Of a DNA stretch of 64,000 nt, positions 23,831 to 36,414 are shown in pieces; the first letter of the stretch is position 1; each line of letters opens with the position of its first letter. A program made the translations under genes and the position numbers. Source of the stretch: Isoetes taiwanensis. Lineage: Eukaryota; Streptophyta; Lycopodiopsida; Isoetales; Isoetaceae. The stretch covers positions 4,760,050 to 4,824,049 of the forward strand of contig JAJEKV010000030.1 in NCBI GenBank assembly GCA_021234155.1. The letters run 5' to 3'. Below the pieces are notes generated by a model. The model was given only the letters and a program-made list of their open reading frames with translations, was not told the DNA's origin and did no database searches.

Positions 23831-26800
23831 ACACGTAAAATCGTTACTACGTTAAAAGCTAAAAGATAAATCACATAGCAGATATTCATACCTTTATGGT
23901 CCTGCTTAATGTTCATAAACCATAGAAATCCGTCATCATTCTGTGGCTAGTACTTGTCATTTTTGAAATTTCCCAATGCATCAGTAAATAGCAAGCAGTA
24001 AGTAAGTAGCAAACCAGTAATAGCCAATGTAACGAGCAAAGGGTCGAATGGAAAACATAATGTTCAATAAATCCGCGAGAGGTGTCTCGTGTTCAATTAA
24101 TTCAGGTGGACTCAAAAGGATAGAGTTTCATATCCTTGAATATGATAAATGTATGTTTCAAAGATATATACTTTCCTTTGCCTAGGGTCTAATCTAGCCA
24201 AGTCCATACTCCTAACTTGGTCACTTAACCGAAGCTAGAGAAATTCTGTCCTGGCACTACCCAGGCCCTAAACCAAATGAGTCCAACAAGAATACTAAAT
24301 AAGCTCAATACTTGTCTGAAGCGGTACATTACTTTCACATTCAGGCTACCTAGTAGAGGGCTGATTTCTCAAGCCCCAAAACTATGTGTCCTTAATGAAA
24401 AAAAACATTACAAGCGATTCTTAAGCATATCTCAACACTTAACATTTAGGGATATTTAATTAGGGCTGATTTCTCAAGCCCCAAAACTATGCATCCTTAA
24501 TGAAAAGTAGTTGAGACAAATTCTAAAAACATCGTACATTAAGTAGTAGAGAGCAAATTGCAAAGTAGACTTATCTTGAAAGTGTATAGTTTAAACAATA
24601 ACTTGTAAAACGTATAGCATACTGATTACATTTTTTTTAATTCCATAACCTTCCATGTTAACGCCCGACCTTGGTAGCAAAAAAAAGAGACAATTGGAGG
24701 AGAGAACCCGTGCACTGCGGCCAATCATGCAAAGCGTTAGCGGTAATCCGGTAGCGATGCAAAGGGCCAAAAAGGTACATTGGGTCTCTCGTTTATCACC
24801 GATCACCAATTGTATCCTTTTGCCCCGAGTAAACGTTAACAAGAAAGAAAATGGAATTAAAACTTGAATTTTTCTTAAATCCCAAAAATTGCAGTTCAAA
24901 ATATAATAGTATAATCAAAATTACCGATAGCCTCCAAAAAAGTAGGCGAGAGCTACATAGTTTGTTATCTAAATGACAATAGCAAGAGATATAAGCAACC
25001 AAACTTCTCAAGAATAGAAGCAAAAAGAAGCTCCTTTTCTGAGTCTACATTTTGACTTAGGTGCATCTCTCTGAAATTTTAAGTCTAAGCATGTCAAAAT
25101 GAAGAATAAGTATTTGCTGCCATGAAATAACAGCCCGCACAGAAACTGCCATAACTCTTAGCACAAGACTCTGTTTTTTTATTAATTATATGTTTCGGAA
25201 ACGGCATGATATGCTCTATCCTCTCAAGGAAAAACAGTCAAGTTTTGAAGAGATTTGCTATGTCAAAAAACGATTTCTGAAATCCGACCTAATGAAATCT
25301 GCAGCTTTATTATGAAACTTTTGCTTCAAAGTTTCTTTCTAGGATTTTCTACTCCATAACCCGGAGATATACAAAGTAGAACATAACTAGTTCAAGAATA
25401 ATTTAGCCTATCAATGAATTATCTCAGTTATGCATTTGCATTTTAAGAAACATTATTTCAGCATGTATTTACATTACGTCTTATTTGGGTAGTTTCCAAG
25501 TTCTCAAATTAGATCATTATTTTAAAAACTACCATTGATCTTAAAATCAGATCTGTAAGATAGTTTCAATCTTGATAAAAGAGTGCCAAAAGGCGCTTTT
25601 GCTCCAAGCCCATAGCTTAGCACCGTTTGCATTGAAAATCATATGTAAAGCTACATGATTTGTTAGTTAACTGACGATAGTAAGAGATATAAGCAACCAA
25701 ACGTCTTGAGAATAGAAGCAAAAGAAGCCCCTTTCTTAAGTCTATATTTCATCTTAGGTGCATCTCCATCAAATTTTAAGTCTAAGCTTGTAAAATGGAA
25801 GATAAGTACTTGCTGCCATAAAATGACAGCCCCTACAAAAACAGGCATAGCTCTTAGCCGCGAGCTCTGTTTTTTATTAATTATATGTTTCGGAAATGGC
25901 ACGATGCGCTCTATCTTTTCATGAAAAAACAGTCAAGTTTTGACGAGATTAGCTATGTCAGAAAACGATTTCTGAAATCCGACCTAAATGTGATCTGCAG
26001 ACTTTCTTATGAAGCTTTATTCTTCAAAGTTTCTTTTCGATTTCCTACTCCATAACTAGAGGATTTACGAAGTAGAATAGAATGTAAGACACACACGATA
26101 TGTGTTCTTTGTGTGGCTTTGTATCGGTCAGATAGAATCTTCTAGCTTCATCAAAGATGAGCAATGAGCATAAAATCCGAGATCTGGAGCTTTGTTTGCC
26201 ATATCCTAATCTTACGGGTTGGTAGCAACCAGGTGGGTTGGTAGCAACCAGGCAATCGTTTAGGCGCCCATGCCCTAAACCAATTTACATGATTGACATG
26301 AAAATTTTAAATGTCAAAATTATACTTATTAATTTTGTATGGCATTAAGCCATTTTTCATGTTTTTGTCAATTTTGTTTAACAAAGCCTAAGCATATAGC
26401 CAAGGTCTCCAAACTATTTTTCTTGCCATACTCATTGCAGTATGCAAGGCAAGGGAGCATTCCGCCCTCGACAAGTCCGTCAATTACTATCATCAATTTT
26501 GTTGACCCTAGCCAAGATGTGCATGTAATGGCCAATGTCTAGGTGACCATAAATATCAAGGAAAGTCTGCCTTTTAAATAAAGTCTCAGGCTATGCAAAA
26601 GCTCCGGATAAAACATAGCTCTAGTACTTTGGCGTATGCAATAAAGGAGACTACGGACTCTTAGTATTTTGAGCGGTGTTGTGAGAGTACTTGACATCTC
26701 CTACAACAGATGAGCTTCACAAGTCTTGGTAACTAGCTCTTATGTTGCAACCGTCTCCAACTTTGTTATATATATTATATTTATATTTATATATATATAT

Positions 26801-29800
26801 ATATAGCATCCTACCTCCCACCGCGAGGAAGTAGGGTCCTAAAAGAAAATTCAATATATTGCTAGGTAGCGCAGGGTACCTAGCATTACGCTAGGACCCT
26901 ACGTTACACAAAATCGTTACTACGTTAAAAGCTAAAAGATAAATCACATAGCGGATATTCATACCTTTATGGTCCCCGCTTAATGTTCATAAACCATAGA
27001 AATCCGTCATCATTACGTTGGCTAGTACTTGTCATTTTGAAATTTCCCAATGCATCGATAGCAATAGCAAGCGGTAAGTAAGTAAAACCAAGAATAGCCA
27101 ATGTAACGGTAGAGCGGTCGAATGGAAAACATAATGTTCAATAAATCACGAGAGGTGTCTTTGTGTTCAATTAATTCAGGTGGACTCAAAGGATAGAGTT
27201 TCATATCCTTGAATATGATAACGATGTTTTGAAATATATACTTTCCTTTGCCTAGGGTCTAATCTAGCCAAGTCCATACTCCCTAACTTGGTCACTTAAC
27301 CGAAGCTAGAAATTCTGTCTCGGCACTACCGGGCCCTAAACCAAATGAGTCCAACAAGAATACTAAATAAGCTCAATACTTGTGCAGGCGGTACATTACT
27401 TTCACATTAGGGCTACCTAGTAGAGGGCTGATTTCTCAAGCCCCAAAACTATGTGTCCTTAATGAAAAACTGTTACAAGCGATTCTTAAGCATATCTCAA
27501 CACTTAACATTTAGGGATATTTAGTCGGGGCTGATTTCTCAAGCCCCAAAACTATGCATCCTTAATGAAAAGTAGTTGAGACAAATTCTAAAACATCATT
27601 ACAAAGTAGAGAGCAAATTGCAAAGTAGACTTATCTTGAAAGTGTATAGTTTAAACAATAACTTGTAAAAGCGATATAGCATCTGATTTACATTTTTTCA
27701 GTAATTCCATAACCTTCCATGTTAACGGACCTTGGTAGCAAAAAATGAGAGACAATTGGAGGAGAGAACCCATACTGCGACCAATCATGCAAAGCGTTAG
27801 CGGTAATCCGTAGCGATGCAAGGGCCAAAAGGTACATTGGGTCTCTCGTTTATCACCGATCACCAATTGTATCCTTTTGCCCGAGTAAAATCGTTAACAA
27901 GAAAGAAAATGGAATTAAAACTTGAATTTTCTTAAATCCCAAAAATTGCGATTCAAAAATATAATAGTATAATCAAAATTAATGATAGCCTCCAAAAAAG
28001 TAGGCGGAGAGCTACATAGTTTGTTATCTAAATGACAATAGCAAGAGATATAAGCAACCAAACTTCTCAAGAATAGAAGCAAAAGAAGCTCCTTTTCTGA
28101 GTCTACATTTTGACTTAGGTGCATCTCTCTGAAATTTTAAGTCTAAGCATGTCAAAAATGAAGAATAAGTATTTGCTGCCATGAAATAACAGCCATTTAA
28201 AACTGCCATAACTCTTAGCACAAGACTCTGTTTTTATTAATTATATGTTTTGAAACGGCATGATATGCTCTATCCTCTCAAGGAAAAACAGTCAAGTTTT
28301 GAAGAGATTTGCTATGTCAGAAAACGATTTCTGAAATCCGACCTAATGAAATCTGCAGCTTTATTATGAAACTTTTTGCTTCAAAGTTTCTTTCTAGGAT
28401 TTTCTACTCCATAACCGGGAGATATACAAAGTAGAACATAACTAGTTCAAGAATAATTTAGCCTATCAATGAATTATCTCAGTTATGCATTTGCATTTTA
28501 AGAAACATTATTTCAGCATGTATTTACATTACGTCTTATTTGGGTAGTTTCCAAGTTCTCAAATTAGATCATTATTTTAAAACTACCATTGATCTTAAAA
28601 TCAGATCTGTAAGATAGTTTCAATCTTGATAAAGAGTGCCAAAGATGGCTTTTGCTCCAAGCCCATAGCTTAGCACCGTTTGCATTGAAAATCATATGTA
28701 AAGCTACATGATTTGTTAGTTAACCCGGCGATAGTAAGAGATATAAGCAACCAAGCGTCTTGAGAATAGAAGCAAAAAAAGAAGCCCCTTTCTTAAGTCT
28801 ATATTTCATCTTAGGTGCATCTCCATCAAATTTTAAGTCTAAGCTTGTAAAAAATGGAAGATAAGTACTTGCTGCCATAAAATGACAGCCCCTACAAAAA
28901 CAGGCATAGCTCTTAGCCTGAGCTCTGTTTTTATTAATTATATGTTTCGGAAATGGCACAGATGCGCTCTATCTTTTCATGAAAAAACAGTCAAGTTTTG
29001 ACGAGATTAGCTATGTCAGAAAACGATTTCTGAAATCCGACCTAAATGTGATCTGCGACTTTCTTATGAAGCTTTATTCTTCAAAGTTTCTTTACGGGAT
29101 TTCCTACTCCATAACTAGAGGATTCTGAAGTAGAATAGAATGTAAGACACACCTGATATGTGTTCTTTGTGTGGCTTTGTATCGGTCCGTGATAGAATCT
29201 TCTAGCTTCATCAAAGATGAGCAATGAGCATAAAATCGAATCACGGGCTTTGTTTGCCATATCCAGAATCTTACGGGTTGGTAGCAACCCGGTGGGTTGG
29301 TAGCAACCGAGGTGATCGTTGGCGCCCATGCCTAAACCAATTTACATGATTGACATGAAAATTTTAAATGTCAAAATTATACTTATTAATTTTGTATGGC
29401 ATTAAACCATTTTTCATGTTTTTGTCAATTTTGTTTAACAAAGCCTAAACATATAGCCAAAGGTCTCCAAACTATTTTTCTTGCCATACTCATTGCGGTA
29501 TGCAAGGCAAGGGAGCATTCAGCCCTCGACAAGTCCGTCAATTACTATCATCAATTTTGTTGACCCTAGCCAAGATGTGCATGTAATGGCCAATGTCTAG
29601 GTGACCATAAATATCCAAGGAAAGTGCGCTTAAATAAAATTAAAGGCTATGCAAAAGCTCCAGATAAAACATAGCTCTAGTACTTTGGCGTATGCAATAA
29701 AGGAGACTTCTACGACTCTTAGTATTTTGAGCGGTGTTGTGAGAGTACTTGACATCTCCTTCTGTGGTATGAGCTTCACAAGTCTTGGTAACTAGCTCTT

Positions 29801-32800
29801 ATGTTGCAACCGTCTCCAACACAGTATATATATTTATATTTATATATATATATATAGCATCCTACCTCTACATGAGGAAGTAGGGTCCTAAAAAGAAATT
29901 CGATTATATTGCTAGGTAGCGAGGGGTACCTAGCGTGCAGACCCCCTCGTTACACATGAAATCGTTACTACGTTAAAGCTAAAAGATAAATCACATAGCG
30001 GATATTCATACCTTTATGGTCTGCTTAATGTTCATAAACCATAGAAATCCGTCATCATTAAGTGGCTAGTACTTGTCATTTTGAAATTTCCCCGCATCGG
30101 TAGAATAGCAAGCGGTAAGTAAGTAGCAAACCCGGTAATAGCCAATGTAACGGTAGAGCGGTCGCGAATGGAAAACATAATGTTCAATAAATCACGAGAG
30201 GTGTCTTGTGTTTTCAATTAATTGAGGTGGACTCAAAGGATAGAGTTTCATATCCTTGAATATGATATGAGATATGTTTGACATATATACTTTCCTTTGC
30301 CTAGGGTCTAATCTAGCCAAGTCCATACTCCTAACTTGGTCCTTAACGAACCGGCTAGAGAAATTACGTCACAGCACTACCCGGGGCCCTAAACCAAATG
30401 AGTCCAACAAGAATACTAAATAAGCTCAATACTTGTGCAGGCGGTACATTACTTTCACATTCGGGCTACCTAGTAGAGGCTGATTTCTCAAGCCCAAAAC
30501 TATGTGTCCTTAATGAAAACTGCTAAAGCGATTCTTAAGCATATCTCAACACTTAACATTTAGGGATATTTAGTCGAGGGCTGATTTCTCAAGCCCCAAA
30601 ACTATCATCCTTAATGAAAAAGTAGTTGAGACAAATTCTAAAAACATACATTACAAAGTAGAGAGCAAATTGCAAAGTAGACTTATCTTGAAAGTGTATA
30701 GTTTAAACAATAACTTGTAAGCGTATAGCATCTGATTACATTTTTTAAATAATTCCATAACCTTCCATGTTTGCAGGCCTTGGTAGCAAAAGCGAGACAA
30801 TTGGAGGAGAGAACCCGTGCACGCAGCCAATCATGCAAGCGTTAGCGGTAATCCGTGCGATGCAAGGGGCCAAAAAGGTACATTAGGTCCTCGGTTACCA
30901 CCGATCACCAATTGTATCCTTTTGCCCCTGATAAACGTTAACAAAGAAAGAGAAATGGAATTAAAACTTGAATTTTTCTTAAATCCCAAAATTGCGGTGT
31001 TCAAAATATAATAGTATAATCAAAATTCTTGATAGCCTCCAAAAAAGTAGGCCCGGAGAGCTACATAGTTTGTTATCTAAATGACAATAGCAAGAGATAT
31101 AAGCAACCAAACTTCTCAAGAATAGAAGCAAAAAGAAGCTCCTTTTCTGAGTCTACATTTTGACTTAGGTGCATCTCTCTGAAATTTTAAGTCTAAGCAT
31201 GTCAAAATGAAGAATAAGTATTTGCTGCCATGAAATAACAGCCACATACAGAAACTGCCATAACTCTTAGCACAAGACTCTGTTTTTTATTAATTATATG
31301 TTTGAGCTTGGCATGATATGCTCTATCCTCTCAAGGAAAAACAGTCAAGTTTTGAAGAGATTTGCTATGTCGAGAAAACGATTTCTGAAATCCGACCTAA
31401 TGAAATCTGCGGCTTTTATTATGAAACTTTTGCTTCAAAGTTTCTTTCTAGGATTTTCTACTCCATAACCGGAGATATACAAAGTAGAACATAACTAGTT
31501 CAAGAATAATTTAGCCTATCAATGAATTATCTCAGTTATGCATTTGCATTTTAAGAAACATTATTTCAGCATGTATTTACATTACGTCTTATTTGGGTAG
31601 TTTCCAAGTTCTCAAATTAGATCATTATTTTAAAACTACCATTGATCTTAAATCAGATCTGTAAGATAGTTTCAATCTTGATAAAGAGTGCCAAAGACGC
31701 TGGCTTTGCTCAAGCCCATAGCTTATACCATTTGCATTGAAAATCATATGTAAAGCTACATGATTTGTTAGTTAACCCGGCGATAGTAAGAGATATAAGC
31801 AACCAAACGTCTTGAGAATAGAAGCAAAAAGCCCCTTTCTTAAGTCTATATTTCATCTTAGGTGCATCTCCATCAAATTTTAAGTCTAAGCTTGTAAAAA
31901 ATGGAAGATAAGTACTTGCTGCCATAAAATGACAGCCCCTACAAAAACAGGCATAGCTCTTAGCCTGAGCTCTGTTTTTTATTAATTATATGTTTCGGAA
32001 ATGGCACAAGTCGGCTCTATCTTTTCATGAAAAACAGTCAAGTTTTGACGAGATTAGCTATGTCAGAAAACGATTTCTGAAATCCGACCTAAATGTGATC
32101 TGCCCGACTTTCTTATGAAGCTTTATTCTTCAAAAGTTTCTTTCTGGGATTTCCTACTCCATAACTAGAGGGATTTACGAAGTAGAATAGAATGTAAGAC
32201 ACACCTGATATGTGTTCTTTGTGTGGCTTTGTATCGGTTAATTGATAGAATCTTCTAGCTTCATCAAAGATGAGCAATGAGCATAAAATCCGATCCGGAA
32301 CTTTGTTTGCCATATCCTGAATCTTCTGGGTTGGTAGCAACCAATTTGGGTTGAGTAGCAACCCGGTCGTTGGCCTTCCATGCCTAAACCAATTTACATG
32401 ATTGACATGAAAATTTTAAATGTCAAAATTATACTTATTAATTTTGTATGGCATTAAGCCATTTTTAATGTTTTTATCAATTTTGTTTAACAAAGCCCTA
32501 AGCATATAGCCAAGGTCTCCAAACTATTTTTTTCTTGCCGTACTCATTCGTGATTGACTTGAGAATGAGAAAGTTTCAACATAGTTTAGTCGGCTCGATT
32601 CTTATCATCCCGATTTTGTTGACCACTGGCCAAGATGTGCATGTAAGAGCCAGTATGCAGAGTGACCAGAAATATCAAGGAAAGTACGCCTTAAATAAAT
32701 GTCACTATGCAAAACCTCTCAAAAAACTCGCGAGCCGTAGTACTTTATTGCATGCAAAGTAAAAGGAGTTTACCGCGACTCTTAGTATTTTTGAGCGGTG

Positions 32801-32830
32801 TTGTGAGGTACTTTCCTTGATCTCTACTGG

Positions 32831-35800
32831 TCACCAGCTGGCCAAGTACATGCACATCTTGCTAGGTTTGCAACAAAGGATGATAGTAATTGATCTGATT
32901 TTGTTTGAGATTCATAACAACAGATACGGCATAATAACTGTCGTACTCTCACAACAACTGACTCAAACAAACTGTGTAATCTCACTTTAATACACTCAGC
33001 TCAAAGTAAACTATGTTTTATGCAGGCTTTGCATGGCGCCCGGTGGAACAGTTATTGTAAGCCTGGTATTGACGTACGTCTTGCGTCTGGCGTATCGACG
33101 AAACCCGATGATGTCAATTGGCAGAACAGCGGCGCGCTGCATAACGTATTATGGCAGAAAACTCAGACTGAAGACGCTGAGCGCCATGCGGAAGCTTTGG
33201 GTAAGCAAAGAATGACAAGCTGAAAAATGACAATGCAAAATTAGCCAAACATGAGCTGACATTTAAAATTTTCGCCAATAAATAAATGTAAACAGTTTAG
33301 AGGCATGGCGCACGGTACTACGACTGACGGTTGCTGCAACCGAAGACCGGTTATGGCAAACTTCCGGTCAGTTGCGTTAAATAACATTGAAGCTGAAGAT
33401 TATCACGGCGATAAACAAGAGCGCATGCTCCGGTGTGTCTACGTTCTGATGCCGTCGTCATGGGTAAAATCGGCGGCACGAAGAATAAGGCTTCATGGCT
33501 GGCGATCATTTGGTGGACCCTAAAGTCGTTTACTACGTTATGAAACATTTGTTTTTCGTGAAGATAGAGCGTACTGTGCCATTCACGGCACAATTGACTA
33601 CTGGAAACATACTTTTAGCCAGGGGCTGTCGACACATGACGGCAGCTCATTTTTACAACCCGGGCAAGAGGTGATGGAGATATACAAAATGAAATATGAA
33701 CTTGAAAGGCTAACGCTGTTAAGGCATTTGGTTACTATGCGTCGGTTAACAGCGGAAATAAATGGCACAGCAGATTTTTCAATACAGCGACATGGGCTTT
33801 GAACAGCCAGCGTCTTTAACGCTGTCAGGTGAAACATCTTTACGAATCTGATTTTAGATCGTGACAGTTTTAAAGCATAATGATCTGGGCCGGAGGCGGA
33901 AACTGCAGCAGGCGTGTGTGGCATGGCACGAAATGTGTTTCTTAAAATGCAAAATGCGCGGATAATTCGTTGATAGGTGTCTTGAACTGATTGCTTTACC
34001 GGTTATAGTGAAAATCACCAAACTTTGAGCAAAAGTTTCATAATAAAGGCTGCCGATTCGACAGGTCGGATTTCGAAATCTTTCTGACATGGCAAATCTT
34101 TCTTTAAAACGCGACTGTTTTTTTCGCTTGAGGAAGATAGGCGCTGCATCAGATTTCGAAACATATGATGGCGCAAAAGCAGTCTTATTCAACTGAAATT
34201 GTAACGGTTTGGCGGCTATGCATGGCATGCCATTATTTCATTTTGTCTTAGGCAAAATTTCCGAAGATTACGCACAATCAAAATGTGAACTCAGAAAGAA
34301 CTCTTTATGAAGACGGTTAGCAACTGTGTCATTGCAAACATGTAATATAAGATCTGCACGGAGGCTATCGACGAACTGTTAATATTATATTTTATTTTGC
34401 AATTTGGATTTGAAATTTATTTCTCTGTCGCGGTAATAGCAGAATTTGTCTCATTACTGGGATGCATCGACCGCAAACAAATGTTAGTCGGTGGTGCTCA
34501 ACAAATAAACATGTGATTTCGTGGGGAACACATGGACTGAGGACTTGAAAAATGCGACCTCTGGGCTTGGCTGTGTGTGGTGGTGGGAAGACATGACTAT
34601 CTTTAGGCTTTGTTAACGAAATTGACAAAGCTATGAGAAAAATACAATACTACAAAATAATAAATTATAGTACGACATTAAATGTCAATCATGTAAGTGA
34701 GCGAAGCGTAACTGGCGCGTACGACCCGACTGGTTATACTGGCGAAGATGGATATGGCAAACAAAGCAGGATGCTGATTTCTATAGTGCTAATAACGGAA
34801 GAGCTGAAGATACATCGCGGCGATAAAGCGAAAACACGCCGCTCGGTGATAATTCTGATGAGTAAGCGAAGNNNNNNNNNNNNNNNNNNNNNNNNNNNNN
34901 NNNNNNNNNNNNNNNNNNNNNNNNNNNNNNNNNNNNNNNNNNNNNNNNNNNNNNNNNNNNNNNNNNNNNNNCACGAAGAATAAAGCATGAAAAGGCTGGA
35001 GATCATTTGGAGTCAGTTTCGAAGATTTTCTGTTATATGTCGTCGGAAACTTGTTTTCGTAATAGGCGTGCTGTGCCATTTCGAACATATAATTAATAAA
35101 AGCGGGCGCAAACTGCATGCTTTGTTTTTAGCGGGGGCACTCCATTTTAGCGGGCGATGAAACAGAATGAAATAGACAGAAAGAGACGTTTGGTGCTTAT
35201 ATCTCTTTACTATCGTCGTTTTAACACAAATGTGTAACACATATGATTTTCGTCGCAACGATATAAGGCTGAGGCAAAAAGCGGCGTCTTTGGCGTTGAA
35301 ACGAATCACGATTTTTAGATAAATGGTAGTTTTAAAATGTGATCTGGTGAACTGAAACTGCGAAATGGCGTGATGTAAACCGTGCTGAGGCTAAAATGCG
35401 AATGCGCATGACTGAGATGCGTTGATGAGCTGAGCGAACGGGTTATGTTCTACTTTATAGATGAAAATCCTGAAAAACTTTTGAGCAAAGATTTCATGGC
35501 TGAATTTCGACAGATGGTTTCGAAAATCGTTTTCTGATAACAAATGGCGGCTGTTTTTCGCGGGGTAGGCATATCATGCGTTTCGGCGCATATTGGCGGT
35601 CTTGACAGCAGAACCCATGGCATTTGTGGCGGTATTCATGGCGTAATCTTATTCATTTTTGACGTGGCAGACAAGGTGGAGATAAGAATCGAAAGATGTG
35701 AACTTTCAGAAGAAAGAGCTTCTTTGCTTCTGATGAGAAGTTTGATTTAACATATTTAGCCATTGTCATTTGAATGACAGGCTTATGTGGCTAATAGTCT

Positions 35801-36381
35801 GCACGGAGGCTATCGATAATTTTGTTATGCCATTTTGAAGCTGCAATTTGAGTTTAGAAAAATCTCATTTTTCTTTGTTAGCGTTTGCTTTCGAGGCAGA
35901 ATACGGTAGTGGGCAAGTCGACAGCGAGGCGTAACGCGGCCGCGTCGTTAAGATTGCTGGCATGATTGGCTGCGTGCGAGGACTATATCTCCATTCGTTT
36001 TGCTACCAGAGCCGGCATTATGAAGGTATGGAATAGCAGCGTGGCGTATATGCGTTACAGAGACGGTATTTAAACTATACACTTCAAGATAAGTCTACTT
36101 TAATTTATCTCTGTACGTATCTTTAAACTGTCTCAACACTTTTCGTGGAGATGCATGAATTTGGGAATATTATAATTAAATATTAAACAACAGAATATAG
36201 CAAGAATAAACATAATTTTCGTGGACCTGAGCTGAAAATACTAGCACGATAATATGTTAATGTTGAGCTTATTTATGTTCTTGTTGGACTCATTTGAAGT
36301 TTAGGAACACAGGTAGTGCCGAGAACATACTCCCGTTAATGACAGGAAGTATGAACTTAACTAGATGAACCTAGCGAAAAA

Positions 36382-36382
<1 letters not shown>
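32831..36382 (-). repeat. Two degraded inverted copies of the 3 kb unit
   Basis: Read in reverse complement, this stretch follows the unit from its start next to (TA)n at 36,382. Examples: the GTTTAAACTATACACTTCAAG block near 36,070, TCCTTGTTGGACTCATTTG-like text near 36,280, TGTGCCATTTCGAACATATAA near 35,080 and CCATATCC.. near 34,750. A second inverted pass then runs from about 34,500 to 32,850 (anchors at 34,340, 34,040, 33,580, 33,340 and 33,020). Each copy is only about 1.7-1.9 kb and much more diverged than the direct copies, with extra G and C. The switch of direction is near 32,830-32,900. Poor consensus around the nearby gap is a serious alternative to real decay. Confidence 0.75.
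34872..34971. other. Scaffold gap of 100 N
   Basis: Exactly 100 N, the usual placeholder for a gap of unknown size. It lies inside the inverted copies. The right flank CACGAAGAATAA recurs at 33,477 in the second inverted copy, so repeat collapse around the gap is likely. Confidence 0.99.

Positions 36383-36412
<30 letters not shown>
36383..36412. repeat. (TA)n tract closing the array
   Basis: Thirty bases of TA at the outer end of the inverted copies. With 20,963-21,124 it brackets the whole direct-plus-inverted array. Confidence 0.95.

Positions 36413-36414
<2 letters not shown>

Noticed and set aside
24591-25023. Minus-strand open frames of the 3 kb unit as genes
   Set aside because: They are open in different stretches in each copy because of indels, so no frame is conserved across the four units.
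34633-35118. Open frames across the scaffold gap on both strands
   Set aside because: About a third of each is undetermined N; the reading through the gap has no meaning.
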